Assembly: GCA_037367405.1 (NCBI GenBank)
Contig: JAZKJV010010132.1
Coordinates: 744,001 to 808,000, forward strand
Reading direction: 5' to 3'
From: Ottelia alismoides
Lineage: Eukaryota > Streptophyta > Magnoliopsida > Alismatales > Hydrocharitaceae
Length of the DNA stretch: 64,000 nucleotides
Shown here: positions 44,201 through 48,189 of the stretch, piece by piece
Layout: the number at the start of each line of letters is the position of its first letter
Numbering within the stretch: position 1 is the first letter of the stretch
The notes under the pieces: generated by a model
The model's input: the letters and a program-made list of their open reading frames with translations, nothing else
Databases searched by the model: none
Told to the model about the DNA's origin: nothing
Position numbers and translations under genes: made by a program

Positions 44201-45247
44201 TCCACCCAAAAGCTTTGTATTCACAAATTATATGGTGTGGTTACAAAGATCGATCTTTTCGAAGTATTTTAGCGTATTCTATCACATTTTCACCTCGGAA
44301 GATCGCACCATTTTTCATCAGCCAGATGCTCCATAGCATCGCAGCCATCCGAGTTTCATTTGTATTCAATCTATCACTCATCAAGTCCATAGAGTCCCAA
44401 AAAGATTCACCATCGTCTGTGAAGATCCCATCAATAAGAACTGTCTCCCAAACCTGATGGGAGAGATCACATGCGAAAAACATGTGATCCACATCCTCGA
44501 ACCCAGTGGACCATCTCTGACACGCACCATCTGCACCTTGAAAGAGTCGAGCCTGCCTTGCCCCCGTCAGCAAACGCTCTCAGTGGAAGAAAGATCTTGA
44601 TTCACAGTGGACTTCCATTTCCAAAAAAAATGCTAAAATTCGAAGAAACCAAATCCTGATATTCAAAATAGTCCTAATTCATATTTAACAACATCCATAT
44701 GGTCCATGAGAATGATTTTTTAAGAGTTATCTTAATGTTTGTATTCCATTTATCCGTGCGGTATAAATCATAGGCCACTTGAAAAATTCTAAGGCTAACC
44801 AACCGATACATCCTTTATCTCCTCTTATGGATATGTTGACATATTTTTCATCCATATCCATATCAATGCTAGCAAACTAAAGTTGGATACGGATATGGTA
44901 ACCTGTCATATTTGCATGCATATGTTAAAATTTGCTTCAAGCATGAGTGCATGATAACTTTTGGTATTCACAAGCATTGTGCTCACTGCTCATAGAGTAA
45001 ATAACACTTCCATTTTGATTTACATTTTGGTCAGCTATTAAAAAACGAACTACTTAGATTCTTTTGTGCTAGTTCACTCTCTTTCTTCTATTTCACATTG
45101 ACATTGCCTGAAATATAGGTTTCATAAAATGCATTGGTAAATTTTGTAAAGTACTTTTTGAGAGAAATTGTTAATTTTTTTACTCTGGTTATGCAGGGAA
45201 TTGAAATGCTATCCCTTGGCTCATTCAAAACCGGTGGAATTCTTTTG
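5228..45247 (+). CDS. SPP: Signal peptide peptidase, 5' part (six exons, partial)
   Basis: Joining 5228-5267, 5352-5467, 5779-5930, 6050-6135, 26355-26482 and 45197-45247 gives 573 nt, exactly 191 codons with no stop. All junctions are GT-AG and the phases agree. The start MKACERAANIALAG, the GSAMLLSLFLLFKF stretch, the KHWLANNILG stretch and the GIEMLSLGSFKTG end are characteristic of plant SPP, a multi-pass GxGD aspartyl protease of the ER membrane that cleaves signal-peptide remnants. Hydrophobic segments fall near residues 28-46, 63-80, 85-107 and 145-173, and a further one begins in exon 6. Plant SPP is about 340 residues long, so roughly 150 are missing, including the YD and GLGD catalytic motifs. 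I found no later exon before 64000, so the gene should continue to the right. The visible exons look intact. The read-through ORF starting upstream at 5210 ignores intron 1 and is not the start. Confidence 0.93.
5352..5467 (+). CDS. SPP: SPP exon 2
   Basis: It encodes residues 14-52, including NPNLNVILTAC and VGCYRSVK, covering the first clear membrane segment. It ends in phase 0 at TCC before GTAAGA. Intron 2 is 311 bp (5468-5778), T-rich, and ends GATGCAG. Confidence 0.94.
5779..5930 (+). CDS. SPP: SPP exon 3
   Basis: It encodes residues 53-102 plus two bases. It starts ETMSNEHAMRFPLVG and ends with the hydrophobic YFFVLGILAL segment. Two membrane segments are visible. Intron 3 (5931-6049, 119 bp) has donor GTAGGC and acceptor TTTTCAG. 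Confidence 0.95.
6050..6135 (+). CDS. SPP: SPP exon 4
   Basis: It completes a split Ser codon and encodes ATILPAIKHFLPDNWND followed by the WRLPYF stretch. It ends after one base of the next codon at a strong donor, GTAAGT. The codon is completed 20.2 kb downstream in exon 5. Confidence 0.93.
7316..7460 (-). repeat. 3' LTR of copia 1
   Basis: On the + strand it starts TGTTGGGAAA and ends CTCTACA. It matches 13411-13551 closely, with small gaps and a few substitutions. Its minus-strand TATA-like word is CCTATATAAGAGAG. Confidence 0.9.
7461..7476 (-). promoter_or_regulatory. Polypurine tract of copia 1
   Basis: On the minus strand the bases just before the 3' LTR read TTGAGGGGGGAG, the purine-rich primer for plus-strand DNA synthesis in LTR elements. 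Confidence 0.8.
7571..8956 (-). pseudogene. copia 1 reverse transcriptase and RNase H
   Basis: Minus-strand reading from 8956 gives the copia RT start (CKWVFTVKQNADGSIDRYKA...), a broken middle, then the ORF 8431-7571 with the catalytic YVDD at 8414-8425. RNase H follows, with WRSKKQTVVARSSAE and the ECDNQAV segment. The ORFs lie in different frames and a stop occurs near 8690. The RT active-site motif itself is intact, but the polyprotein cannot be made in one piece. Confidence 0.9.
9343..10326. mobile_element. LTR-LTR insertion with only 6 bp between the LTRs
   Basis: Two 489-bp direct copies (9343-9831 and 9838-10326) differ at one base that I can see (AAAACAATGG against AAAACCATGG). Each begins TGATGCA and ends TGCATCA, the TG...CA form of an LTR with longer inverted ends. 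They are separated only by ACCGAT (9832-9837). The pair is flanked by a perfect 5-bp duplication, GTGTT (9338-9342 and 10327-10331), so it inserted as one unit into copia 1 between integrase and RT. A minus-strand TATA-like word, CCTATATAAAGAGAGG, occurs in each copy. There is no primer site, polypurine tract or gene inside. Confidence 0.88.
10332..11226 (-). pseudogene. copia 1 integrase
   Basis: The minus strand from 11226 encodes CEACQLGKHYRSTFPSR, the zinc-binding end, then the rve core with HVDIWDP and VDDFSRVSWVFL. The expected second catalytic segment is altered to VRRDNTLEF. The C-terminal part (10677 downward) has the usual GYSRTEKRYRCYD. Frames change near 10800 and the LTR-LTR unit interrupts the region at 10326. 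Confidence 0.85.
11230..11918 (-). pseudogene. copia 1 protease and GAG-pre-integrase
   Basis: The ORF carries WIMDYGATHHLCG where a working copia protease has D-S-G or D-T-G, so the catalytic triad is damaged. LHCRAIFD and WHLRFGHLPL mark the GAG-pre-integrase domain. At its N-terminal end it reads EDTCYSKYGFP, the back half of the gag zinc knuckle, which the MITE at 11919-12132 splits. Confidence 0.85.
11919..12132. mobile_element. 214-bp hAT MITE with CGATAT-rich interior
   Basis: A perfect 8-bp duplication, CTCGGTAT (11911-11918 and 12133-12140), flanks ends CATGGAAGGACATATCG and, from the other side, CATGGAAGGCCGTATCC. The interior is a self-similar run of CGATAT and ATATCGCC words and can fold extensively. 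It sits inside the gag zinc knuckle of copia 1. A second copy of exactly the same length is at 42500-42713. Confidence 0.9.
12133..12892 (-). pseudogene. copia 1 gag
   Basis: Reading down from ATG 12892 gives MSESKADISSTSAFKGPLP and NYELWAMQFMSMM, the start of the UBN2-type gag of plant copia. A stop near 12605 and frame changes follow. Further on, FMPLTATSEQQKTY and MVGVFLASLDPEYEAA keep gag similarity. The zinc knuckle survives as HRSGHTEDTC with upstream cysteines changed (SYTFRHRS). Confidence 0.85.
13399..13410 (-). promoter_or_regulatory. Primer-binding site of copia 1 (initiator Met tRNA)
   Basis: On the minus strand the bases directly after the 5' LTR read TGGTATCAGGGC, one base from the classical TGGTATCAGAGC complementary to the 3' end of initiator Met tRNA. 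Confidence 0.88.
13411..13551 (-). repeat. 5' LTR of copia 1
   Basis: This 141-bp copy runs from TGTTGGGAAA to CTGTACA on the + strand and pairs with 7316-7460. It is followed by ATTAT, the partner of GTTAT at the other end. Confidence 0.9.
14175..15794. other. Intron 4 DNA without recognisable gene
   Basis: This is AT-rich sequence with short ORFs only. A 22-bp phrase around GATATTTGCTGAAGAGG is repeated back to back near 15630-15665. I see no element ends. Confidence 0.5.
15795..16740. mobile_element. CGATAT/ATATC-rich element, boundaries uncertain
   Basis: Both flanks of the block are dense in GATATATC and ATCGATAT words. The left begins CATGGATCGAAATATCC and the right, reverse-complemented, begins CCAAGGTTCGAAATATCG, an imperfect inverted pair like the 214-bp MITEs. 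The interior (about 15950-16250) is ordinary AT-rich DNA. I could not find a convincing target duplication. Confidence 0.5.
16845..17045 (-). mobile_element. L1-type LINE 3' end fragment
   Basis: The + strand text GGGGGAGACACGTGG, CGCCCCAATTTTATTAAAAAG matches the 3' end region of the L1 at 17530 (GGGGGAGACACTCAG, CACCCCAATATATTAAAAAG). It is a short 5'-truncated, minus-strand copy. No target duplication was identified. Confidence 0.6.
17046..17237 (+). pseudogene. Unidentified coding-like segment
   Basis: The + frame, open from 16813, reads a plausible helical peptide here: DQFVYVKERCIREFAVDARL, then LPMLDLICEMVLEVWSAAL and EEFKVRLFEMW. I do not recognise the family. It does not resemble the LINE or copia proteins around it, and no start belongs to this part. 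It could be an exon fragment of another gene carried in by a transposon, or chance. Its end runs into the 49-bp tandem repeat. Confidence 0.3.
17182..17279. repeat. 49-bp perfect tandem duplication
   Basis: The unit starting CTTTTTGAGATGTGGACAC occupies 17182-17230 and is repeated without change at 17231-17279. The perfect match suggests a recent duplication. Confidence 0.92.
17700..18635 (-). pseudogene. L1-1 ORF2 C-terminal part with zf-RVT
   Basis: 311 residues without stop carry FRFWTDDWAG, FWLLRRGRLLTRDRC and the zinc-binding CGLCGAERESITHLFFECH of plant L1 zf-RVT domains. It ends with IWSTWLGRNEAIF. There is no RNase H domain after it. It lies in a different frame from the RT ORF, with a break near 18640-18668. 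Confidence 0.9.
18668..19993 (-). pseudogene. L1-1 ORF2 reverse transcriptase
   Basis: This 441-residue open stretch holds nearly the whole non-LTR RT: GPGPDGFPVAFYRDFW, FRPISMSNGIYLIIAKALA, QAAFIRGRNISDCYALASE, GVRQGCPLAPLLF, and the catalytic FADD (19175-19186). All RT boxes look usable. Single frame shifts separate it from the endonuclease and zf-RVT parts, so few mutations have accumulated since insertion. Confidence 0.93.
19915..21195 (-). pseudogene. L1-1 ORF2 endonuclease and linker
   Basis: 426 residues start inside the APE-type endonuclease (LLESKLSGVD; GGDFNV; SRSRIDRFL; RSISDHNPI) and continue through the linker LKWIKEGDANTAYFHRVASG. The first catalytic strand of the endonuclease is lost by 5' truncation at about 21197. 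It runs out of frame near 19915, overlapping the RT frame. Confidence 0.92.
22334..24465 (-). mobile_element. L1-type LINE 2 (minus strand, RT and zf-RVT only)
   Basis: A 16-bp duplication, AGGCACTAGGATAAGT, flanks it (22318-22333 and 24466-24481). Minus-strand frames give AFIPSRQMADSWVMASKL, GVRQGCPLAPLLF, then KLAGWKNRTPSKGEKLVLL and the zf-RVT part (FMCDRCGIEQEL). The RT catalytic box, expected YADD, reads YVAN (about 23926-23940), so this copy could not transpose. It is truncated in the RT palm and inserted into the older + strand LINE just after that element's HADD box. Confidence 0.9.
24561..24990 (+). mobile_element. Mixed LINE-endonuclease-like and copia 3' sequence
   Basis: Short + frames resemble an L1 endonuclease tail (NGFTWRDHS; ERYPLQRIRDEAHCSDYHM compares with the usual RALPRxxSDHxPI). 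Close to 24980 the AGCTTGAGGAGGAG tract looks like the polypurine tract before the LTR that follows. The junction between the two is not resolved. Confidence 0.35.
24991..25254 (+). repeat. Copia-type LTR (probable 3' or solo LTR)
   Basis: The sequence starts TTTGAGATATTGAGGG after a purine tract, close to the TGTTGAGATATTGA start of many plant copia LTRs, and ends near TTTTCACA. It contains GGGCCATC, GTGGAGTGGTAGGAC and a TATA-like GGGGCTATATAGAG. The first TG appears mutated. Confidence 0.5.
25255..25593 (+). other. Unidentified ORF of 103 codons
   Basis: The + frame 25282-25593 begins MDAMCTNSLCVVHILTRYSF and stays open to FHLWQL. I do not recognise it. The frame is also open upstream of the ATG. 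It may be a captured gene fragment or chance. No intron or poly(A) signal supports a gene. Confidence 0.25.
25594..26354. other. Intron 4 end, no feature recognised
   Basis: A pyrimidine-rich patch with CTCTCCCTCTCT lies at 25640-25690. The last 40 bp contain the acceptor tract TTCTCTCCCCTGCAG of intron 4. Otherwise I see nothing. Confidence 0.5.
26355..26482 (+). CDS. SPP: SPP exon 5
   Basis: It completes a split Ser codon and encodes ASFEFTKSQAVASIPGTFF and then KKHWLANNILGIAFCIQ, a highly conserved SPP stretch. It ends in phase 0 at CAG before GTTCGA. No stop or frameshift is seen, although it sits between two introns of about 20 kb. Confidence 0.95.
26995..27140 (-). repeat. 3' LTR of copia 2
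   Basis: It runs from TGTTGGGAAA to TCTCTACA on the + strand. On the minus strand the bases before it read TTGAGGGGAAG, the polypurine tract. Confidence 0.85.
27148..27408 (-). pseudogene. copia 2 RNase H C-terminal end
   Basis: 86 codons read LQCDNQVALFVANNPAFHER and SSGEQTVGIFTKALLRGPF, the end of the copia polyprotein. It is open to the natural end. Upstream (higher coordinates) the similarity stops abruptly at about 27407, where L1 sequence begins. Confidence 0.88.
27412..30376 (-). pseudogene. L1-3 ORF2 (endonuclease, RT, part of C-terminal region)
   Basis: It starts MKILSYNVRGLGDP, the true N terminus of plant L1 ORF2, then LLxGDFNV-like LIRGDFNVYLLSSNR and SRINRFL of the endonuclease. 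RT follows in several frames: FKRLNKALIFLLPK-type text, YRPIALSNDIYLIVAKVLA, and the YADD box at 28387-28398. The last part reads FWLDDWTGGDTLC. Numerous frameshifts and stops are present. Confidence 0.85.
30397..32383 (+). mobile_element. L1-type LINE 4 (+ strand, 5' truncated, with target duplication)
   Basis: A 16-bp duplication, GAACAACTTGTTTACC, flanks it (30381-30396 and 32384-32399). The 3' end has a run of seven A (32377-32383). Coding similarity begins right at the 5' junction with AQSAFIPSRCMADG, within RT, so the copy is truncated there. It interrupts minus-strand L1-3 just upstream of that element's ORF2 start, in opposite orientation. The 3' UTR phrase GTGGTGACTCCCGCCTTGGG recurs, inverted, in the small L1 tail at 46186-46428. 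Confidence 0.95.
30398..32191 (+). pseudogene. L1-4 RT and zf-RVT region
   Basis: RT is open from the truncation to about 31320 and on to 31573, with GVRQGCPLTPLLF and the catalytic YADD at 30831-30842. A frameshift near 31320 moves reading to the frame 31248-31730 (GLGLRDVDSMNKALLAKWVV), and another near 31650 to 31649-32191. That last part has FVWEDDRFSVKKAYR and the zinc-binding CDRCGDSMENADHIFFAC. Apart from these shifts it is well preserved. Confidence 0.92.
32400..32600 (-). pseudogene. L1-3 ORF1 distal remnant
   Basis: The minus frame 32614-32423 (YFDDRNPPPILQLSTIKEKD and RVVKGRMFQNGRH) lies between the L1-4 insertion and an LTR-like block. By position it should be the end of L1-3 ORF1 or the ORF1-ORF2 spacer. 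The similarity is weak. Confidence 0.35.
32600..35500 (-). mobile_element. LTR-like noncoding block splitting L1-3 (edges unresolved)
   Basis: The block has no protein similarity but shows features of long plant gypsy-type LTRs: TTGGCAAGTTTACC and GTTCGAACACAGGGAA near the left, CAAAACGGAGTTCGTATG at 33250, a very GC- and CpG-rich tract at 33440-34470, then GAGATCTACAACTTTCATGAAG near 34615. A minus-strand TATAAAG-type word lies near 34290. The long overlapping ORFs in the GC-rich tract are side effects of composition. I could not fix the ends; a TGAATG word near 32576 and 35482 is a weak candidate duplication. Confidence 0.4.
35687..37080 (-). pseudogene. L1-3 ORF1 (zinc knuckle protein)
   Basis: From ATG 37080 the minus strand encodes MRGRERSQREVTSRRIYAGV, then two CX2CX4HX4C knuckles (CFKCGEAGHVTSVC and CFGCGKPRHRRTNC), then a segment like the nucleic-acid-binding domain of plant LINE ORF1 (LGKSKCVMRGISRDQADRLL). 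A stop occurs near 36490 and another frame continues to 35687. The knuckles come before that domain rather than after it. Confidence 0.8.
37140..38121 (-). pseudogene. copia 2 gag and pre-integrase remnant
   Basis: ORF 38121-37657 begins MSENKVDVPTICAFKGQAP and reads NYKLWAMQFMSLM, close to copia 1 gag. The next frame goes directly from the gag motif MVGVFLAALDLEYDVGCFQ to the pre-integrase VLHAPGFSMNLLSISWITKD. The zinc knuckle and protease have therefore been deleted. A piece of the zinc-binding integrase end follows to about 37150. Confidence 0.85.
38454..38465 (-). promoter_or_regulatory. Primer-binding site of copia 2
   Basis: The minus strand reads TGGTATCAAAGC directly after the 5' LTR, one base from the initiator Met tRNA complement. 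Confidence 0.85.
38466..38611 (-). repeat. 5' LTR of copia 2
   Basis: It is 146 bp, like 26995-27140. The + strand start is TTTTGGGAAA, so the terminal TG has mutated to TT. ATTAT follows. Confidence 0.85.
38662..38852 (-). mobile_element. tRNA-type SINE with RTE-LINE-like 3' end
   Basis: A perfect 13-bp duplication, ATAGGGAAATGAC, flanks 191 bp (38649-38661 and 38853-38865). On the minus strand a B-box-like GGTTCAAATCC (38788-38798) follows an A-box-like TGGTGGTTGTATAGTG by a normal tRNA spacing. The 3' part contains AAGAATCCATGTGGCCGACC followed by CTACTTA, which matches the 3' end of the RTE LINE at 58428-58456 at all but one of 27 positions. No coding capacity. This fits a tRNA-derived SINE mobilised by an RTE LINE, as suggested for Au-type plant SINEs. 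Confidence 0.82.
38995..39880. repeat. Dispersed repeat, copy A
   Basis: About 880 bp align along their length with 50865-51700 in the same orientation. Shared landmarks in order are TTGGGGTGCCTCC, GTATAATGCATCC, AGACGGGTGAGAGAGACT, GGCGGCCGCTG or AGCGGCCGCTG, and TCACCATGA. Divergence is considerable. I found no protein. It could be part of a long LTR (see the collinear LTR-like block 1.4 kb downstream). Confidence 0.8.
39881..40568. other. Intron 5 DNA, no gene recognised
   Basis: The stretch is AT-rich and holds ORFs of up to 97 codons on both strands (40268-40561) without family resemblance. No element ends are seen. Confidence 0.4.
40569..40728. repeat. 80-bp tandem duplication
   Basis: The unit beginning GAAAATTTTGAATTCTAAAGG occupies 40569-40648 and is repeated at 40649-40728 with a few differences. 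It precedes and perhaps belongs to the copia remnant that follows. Confidence 0.85.
40729..41275 (+). pseudogene. Copia RT and RNase H remnant (+ strand)
   Basis: The frame around 40779-40868 reads AKHFIIKDL then NLRYLFGIEMAQNDKIVMLS, the copia RT segment usually KDLGxLRYFLGIE. Around 41160-41275 it reads TKLDVVVYMDFNRASYPKDR and NLVTWRVRRK, the RNase H start. The intervening part is broken. It ends where an LTR-like block begins. Confidence 0.65.
41276..42421 (-). repeat. Gypsy-like LTR A (minus orientation)
   Basis: The right end GGATGTTACA reads TGTAACATCC on the minus strand, a frequent start of plant Ty3/gypsy LTRs. A TATA-like CTCTATATAAAGCCC lies near 41815 on the minus strand. The last 450 bp align with 54020-54474 (GTATTCGCG, ACCTCCGAT, GACGAA). 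No gag-pol is attached, so it is a solo or truncated LTR. The left edge is uncertain. Confidence 0.6.
42500..42713. mobile_element. 214-bp hAT MITE, second copy
   Basis: A perfect 8-bp duplication, TATAGGAC (42492-42499 and 42714-42721), flanks the element. The ends are CATGGAAGGCCATATCG and, from the other side, CACGGAAGGTTGTATCG. The interior is again CGATAT and GATATATCG words. The length equals that of 11919-12132. Confidence 0.92.
42722..44154. other. Intron 5 DNA with a GAAATT-rich repeat
   Basis: From about 43260 to 44105 the DNA is rich in CGAAATTCCAT and GAAATTT words at both ends of the block (43295-43450 and 44025-44105). It resembles in style the other low-complexity MITEs here, but I could not define TIRs or a target duplication. 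The rest is AT-rich with no gene. Confidence 0.35.
44155..44645 (-). mobile_element. L1-type LINE 3' fragment
   Basis: The minus ORF 44573-44241 reads FEDVDHMFFACDLSHQVWET and MLWSIWLMKNGAIFRGENV, the end of the zf-RVT region. The 3' UTR at 44155-44240 has the AGACG/CCACCC words of this LINE group. It is a short 5'-truncated copy. Confidence 0.75.
45197..45247 (+). CDS. SPP: SPP exon 6
   Basis: 17 codons encode GIEMLSLGSFKTGGILL, matching the conserved GIEMLSLGSFKTGAILL of plant SPP. It follows ATGCAG and precedes GTATGT, in phase 0 at both ends. The next exon, expected to start with A-G-L-F-x-Y-D and carry the first catalytic Asp, is not in the window. Confidence 0.95.
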
Positions 45248-46182
45248 GTATGTAGCCATAAACATGTCTGGTTTGCTAGTCTGTGCGGTAGAAAACTTTC
45301 ATATGCTTAGCTTGGATTTCCAAGCCTGAACATCGTGGAGTGCATACGATTTGAATTAACATGTTGGCGGTCATTGTGATTTAATTGTTGACCATATACA
45401 AACTTTTCTGACTAATAGAGTCTTAACTGTGAGAAGTGTCTTGCCTGTCTGGTAAACATCTCTATATGCTTGGTAAATGTGTGGGCATTAAACACTTGAC
45501 GAGGTGCCTGATAGAACATTTTGGGTCCAGAGAAGAAATAACAGAATACATAATTGTAAATCACTCTATAACAGACAAAATGAAATTGTAAGGTCAGGGA
45601 TGCTAACCTGTACTTATAGCCACCTACATCATAGTTCAGCAAAGAATGCATCTCTTTAGTTTACTAATGAGTAATTAACAAGTACGTCTAGGACAAAGTA
45701 GTCTAGTTCACGCTCTTTGCAAATTACAAAAAGTTAGCAGACAGACAGAATGTCAGAAGTAAGCTTTTGAACTTGCTAGTATCAAGAATGAATGCGATGT
45801 TCAAGCACCTCGTGTCGTGGCTATTATTTATTCATTTTTTACTTGACGAATTTGTTGTAATTTTTTGTCTCTTTTATCATAAAGATCGACTCTGGCTACC
45901 CTTTTCATTGATGGGAGAATTTAGTTATAAAAAATGAATGACTACCCTTTTCATTCATGAGTGATTTTTTTTTCGAAAAGTGAAGGGCCTCGAGGTTTGA
46001 TAGTTCAGTCAAATTTGGTTTCCGATTCTGATTTTATGATTGAATTTAAGGAAAAATAAAGTACAAACATTTTTTGAGAAAATAAAACACAATTTAAAAG
46101 AGAAAAATATGGACATCTCATATTTGTCTACACAATACCATATATTAAAAACCTAAAAATTACATCAAGCTATATATATATA

Positions 46183-46428
46183 TATTTGACCAAAAACGAA
46201 GGGGGAACCCTCCCAAGGCGGGAATCACCACACCAACTCTTTCATTAATAACAAAGAGGTACATCAGTTGGATACTCAGAAATTGTACAAAACATTACAA
46301 TGCGCGAGCACATTCTCATTGTAAAACCGCTGTCCCATAATATGCAATCATTCCTGCCAGCCCAAATAGTCCAAAGAACGGCAAATGGCATTGAGACGTC
46401 GTCGGAGGACCCAAGCCCACTAACCGAG
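46183..46428 (-). mobile_element. Severely truncated L1 tail inside a TA microsatellite
   Basis: The + strand text CTCCCAAGGCGGGAATCACC, CACCAACTCTTTCATTAA is the inverse of the 3' UTR of L1-4 (TGAAAGCTTTGGTGTGG, CTCCCGCCTTGGG). It is about 245 bp. Runs of (TA)n flank it on both sides (46171-46185 and 46430-46440), so the target was a TA microsatellite and the duplication is part of it. Confidence 0.75.
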
Positions 46429-46440
46429 TATATATATATA

Positions 46441-47612
46441 GAGGACTTATCTAATGGGCACTGTGGCCATTAATGATGAGATGAGCCCCTAATCCCAGTC
46501 GTTTGATCTTTAATCTGATGATCAGTAACTCCATTAATTTTTGTATTGCCATTAGTAACTGAACTCAGTAATACTAAACGCACCAGTAACTTTCGTATTG
46601 TCACTAGTAACTTTGAATCATATGTAAGGGAAGTAATTTAATCAGTAACTTTGGTTCACACTTACTTGTAACTTCATATAAGTTTCTAGAGCTATGATAC
46701 CACTTACTGAAGCTTCGATATATATTAGTTACTGTAGCTTGTATTTCTATTACTGGAGATTAGGGTTGAGCAAGGGCCAGGTTCGGGTCGGGTTCGGCTT
46801 AGCTTGGCCCAAACCCATTTTAGTATACGGGCTAACGGGCCGGTCCTAGGCCCGTTTTATTTTTCAAAATTTAGGCCCAAGCCCAAGCCCGACCCAAACA
46901 TTATGGGCCGAGTTCGGGCCGGGTCGCTCTGATTGAAACTCCAGGACATATTGAGCTTGTTTTTATCTTACAAATACACCACCCATCCCCAACAAAAAAT
47001 GAGTATTCTTTACACATGCAAATATGTTTTACACATTGATAATATTAAGGAATCATGTTCGTGATACGAATTTGCTATGTACAACAACAAGCTATAAATA
47101 TGACGAATTTATTGCCAGTGTAATATAATTGTTTAGAATATATGTTCGTTAACATTATACATTATTATCATGATGGTATATATAACAATGATGGTTGTTA
47201 ACTTTAATTAAATTTACATGTTCAAAATTTAATATCCATCTAAATTCTATTATCACTCATATGCATAAGTAATGGTCAAGCTAATGGGCCGGGTAGTTTG
47301 GGCCCTTGAAACGGGCCGGGCTATCGTGCTTTCGGGTTTGGGCCTTATCAGGATCGAAACCGACCCGAATATACATTTGGGCTTGATTTAAGTCCCAAAG
47401 CCCAACCCAATTATTTGCGGGCTCGGGTTCATGCCGTCCTACATGGGCCGGGTTTCGGACCGGGTCGGCCTTGCCCGGCCCAATGCTCAACCCTACTAGA
47501 GATGGAGTAGGCTCTTACTGGAGCTTGTATTTTTATTACTGGAGTTGTTGGAGATGAAGGGGCTCATTTCATCTCTAATGGGCATAAGGCACATTGGATA
47601 AAAATCCTATGT
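46441..47612. mobile_element. Long-TIR element hosting a nested hAT element
   Basis: The left arm AGGACTTATCTAATGGGCAC with GATGAGATGAGCCCCT mirrors the right arm, which reverse-complemented reads AGGATTTTTATCCAATGTG and then AGATGAAATGAGCCCCT. The inverted similarity extends about 50 bp. The interior repeats CAGTAACTTT-type words. Without the hAT the element is about 430 bp. The target duplication is unclear, so the superfamily is open. Confidence 0.5.
46761..47495. mobile_element. Non-autonomous hAT element
   Basis: The terminal inverted repeats TAGGGTTGAGCA match perfectly over 12 bp. The flanking 8-mers are CTGGAGAT (46753-46760) and CTAGAGAT (47496-47503), 7 of 8 alike. Subterminal DNA is rich in GGGCCGGG and GGGTCGG words at both ends, while the middle is AT-rich with no transposase. 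Its end pattern resembles the element at 3675-4692. Confidence 0.85.
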
Positions 47613-48189
47613 ATACATATTTAGAGAGAGAGAGAGAGATCTTTTGCATAAGCAATTGTATTTTCAATGTAAAGTCTTTCAAAATGAAAAAACAGTATCG
47701 TTTTTGCCCGCTAAAGCACCCAGATAAATGTCGAGGGCTTCACACAGTCCATATACAAATTCAAGCATATTCTAACAAAAGAGGACTTGAAAATCTCCAC
47801 ACACATGCATTGAACCCAATTCAATGACACACTTTGTCAAACCTTCTTGGCTTAATTACATGTGAAGAGCAAATATTGCACATATTCGAGGAGCATCGGG
47901 ACACAACAGACATAACATGTCAAATTCGGGAAAAAAATGCCAGACAATGCACATTGGTCATATCTCTAACCTTTCTCACCACATGAAGATCTTCACTCTC
48001 AATGGCAATTTTAATTCTTACATCAATCTTTTATCCTCAGCGAGATCTTTATGATTAATAATCATAAGATTAATCAACACCTTATACGTTTTATTGATTG
48101 AGAACTCGCCATCATGTATTGGTCTCGCCATCAAATGATTAGTTACAATGGAGAAATCATGTATTGAAATCATGCAACTGTTGAACAAC
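47613..48189. other. Intron 6 DNA with a GA microsatellite
   Basis: A (GA)n run lies at 47624-47638. Nothing else is recognised. Confidence 0.5.

Larger units (their letters stand above)
26483..45196 (+). other. SPP: SPP intron 5, 18,714 bp
   Basis: The donor is CAG|GTTCGA and the acceptor is TTATGCAG|G; the phase is 0. The content is described in other entries. 26483-26994 is T-rich intron DNA with no element recognised. Confidence 0.9.
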
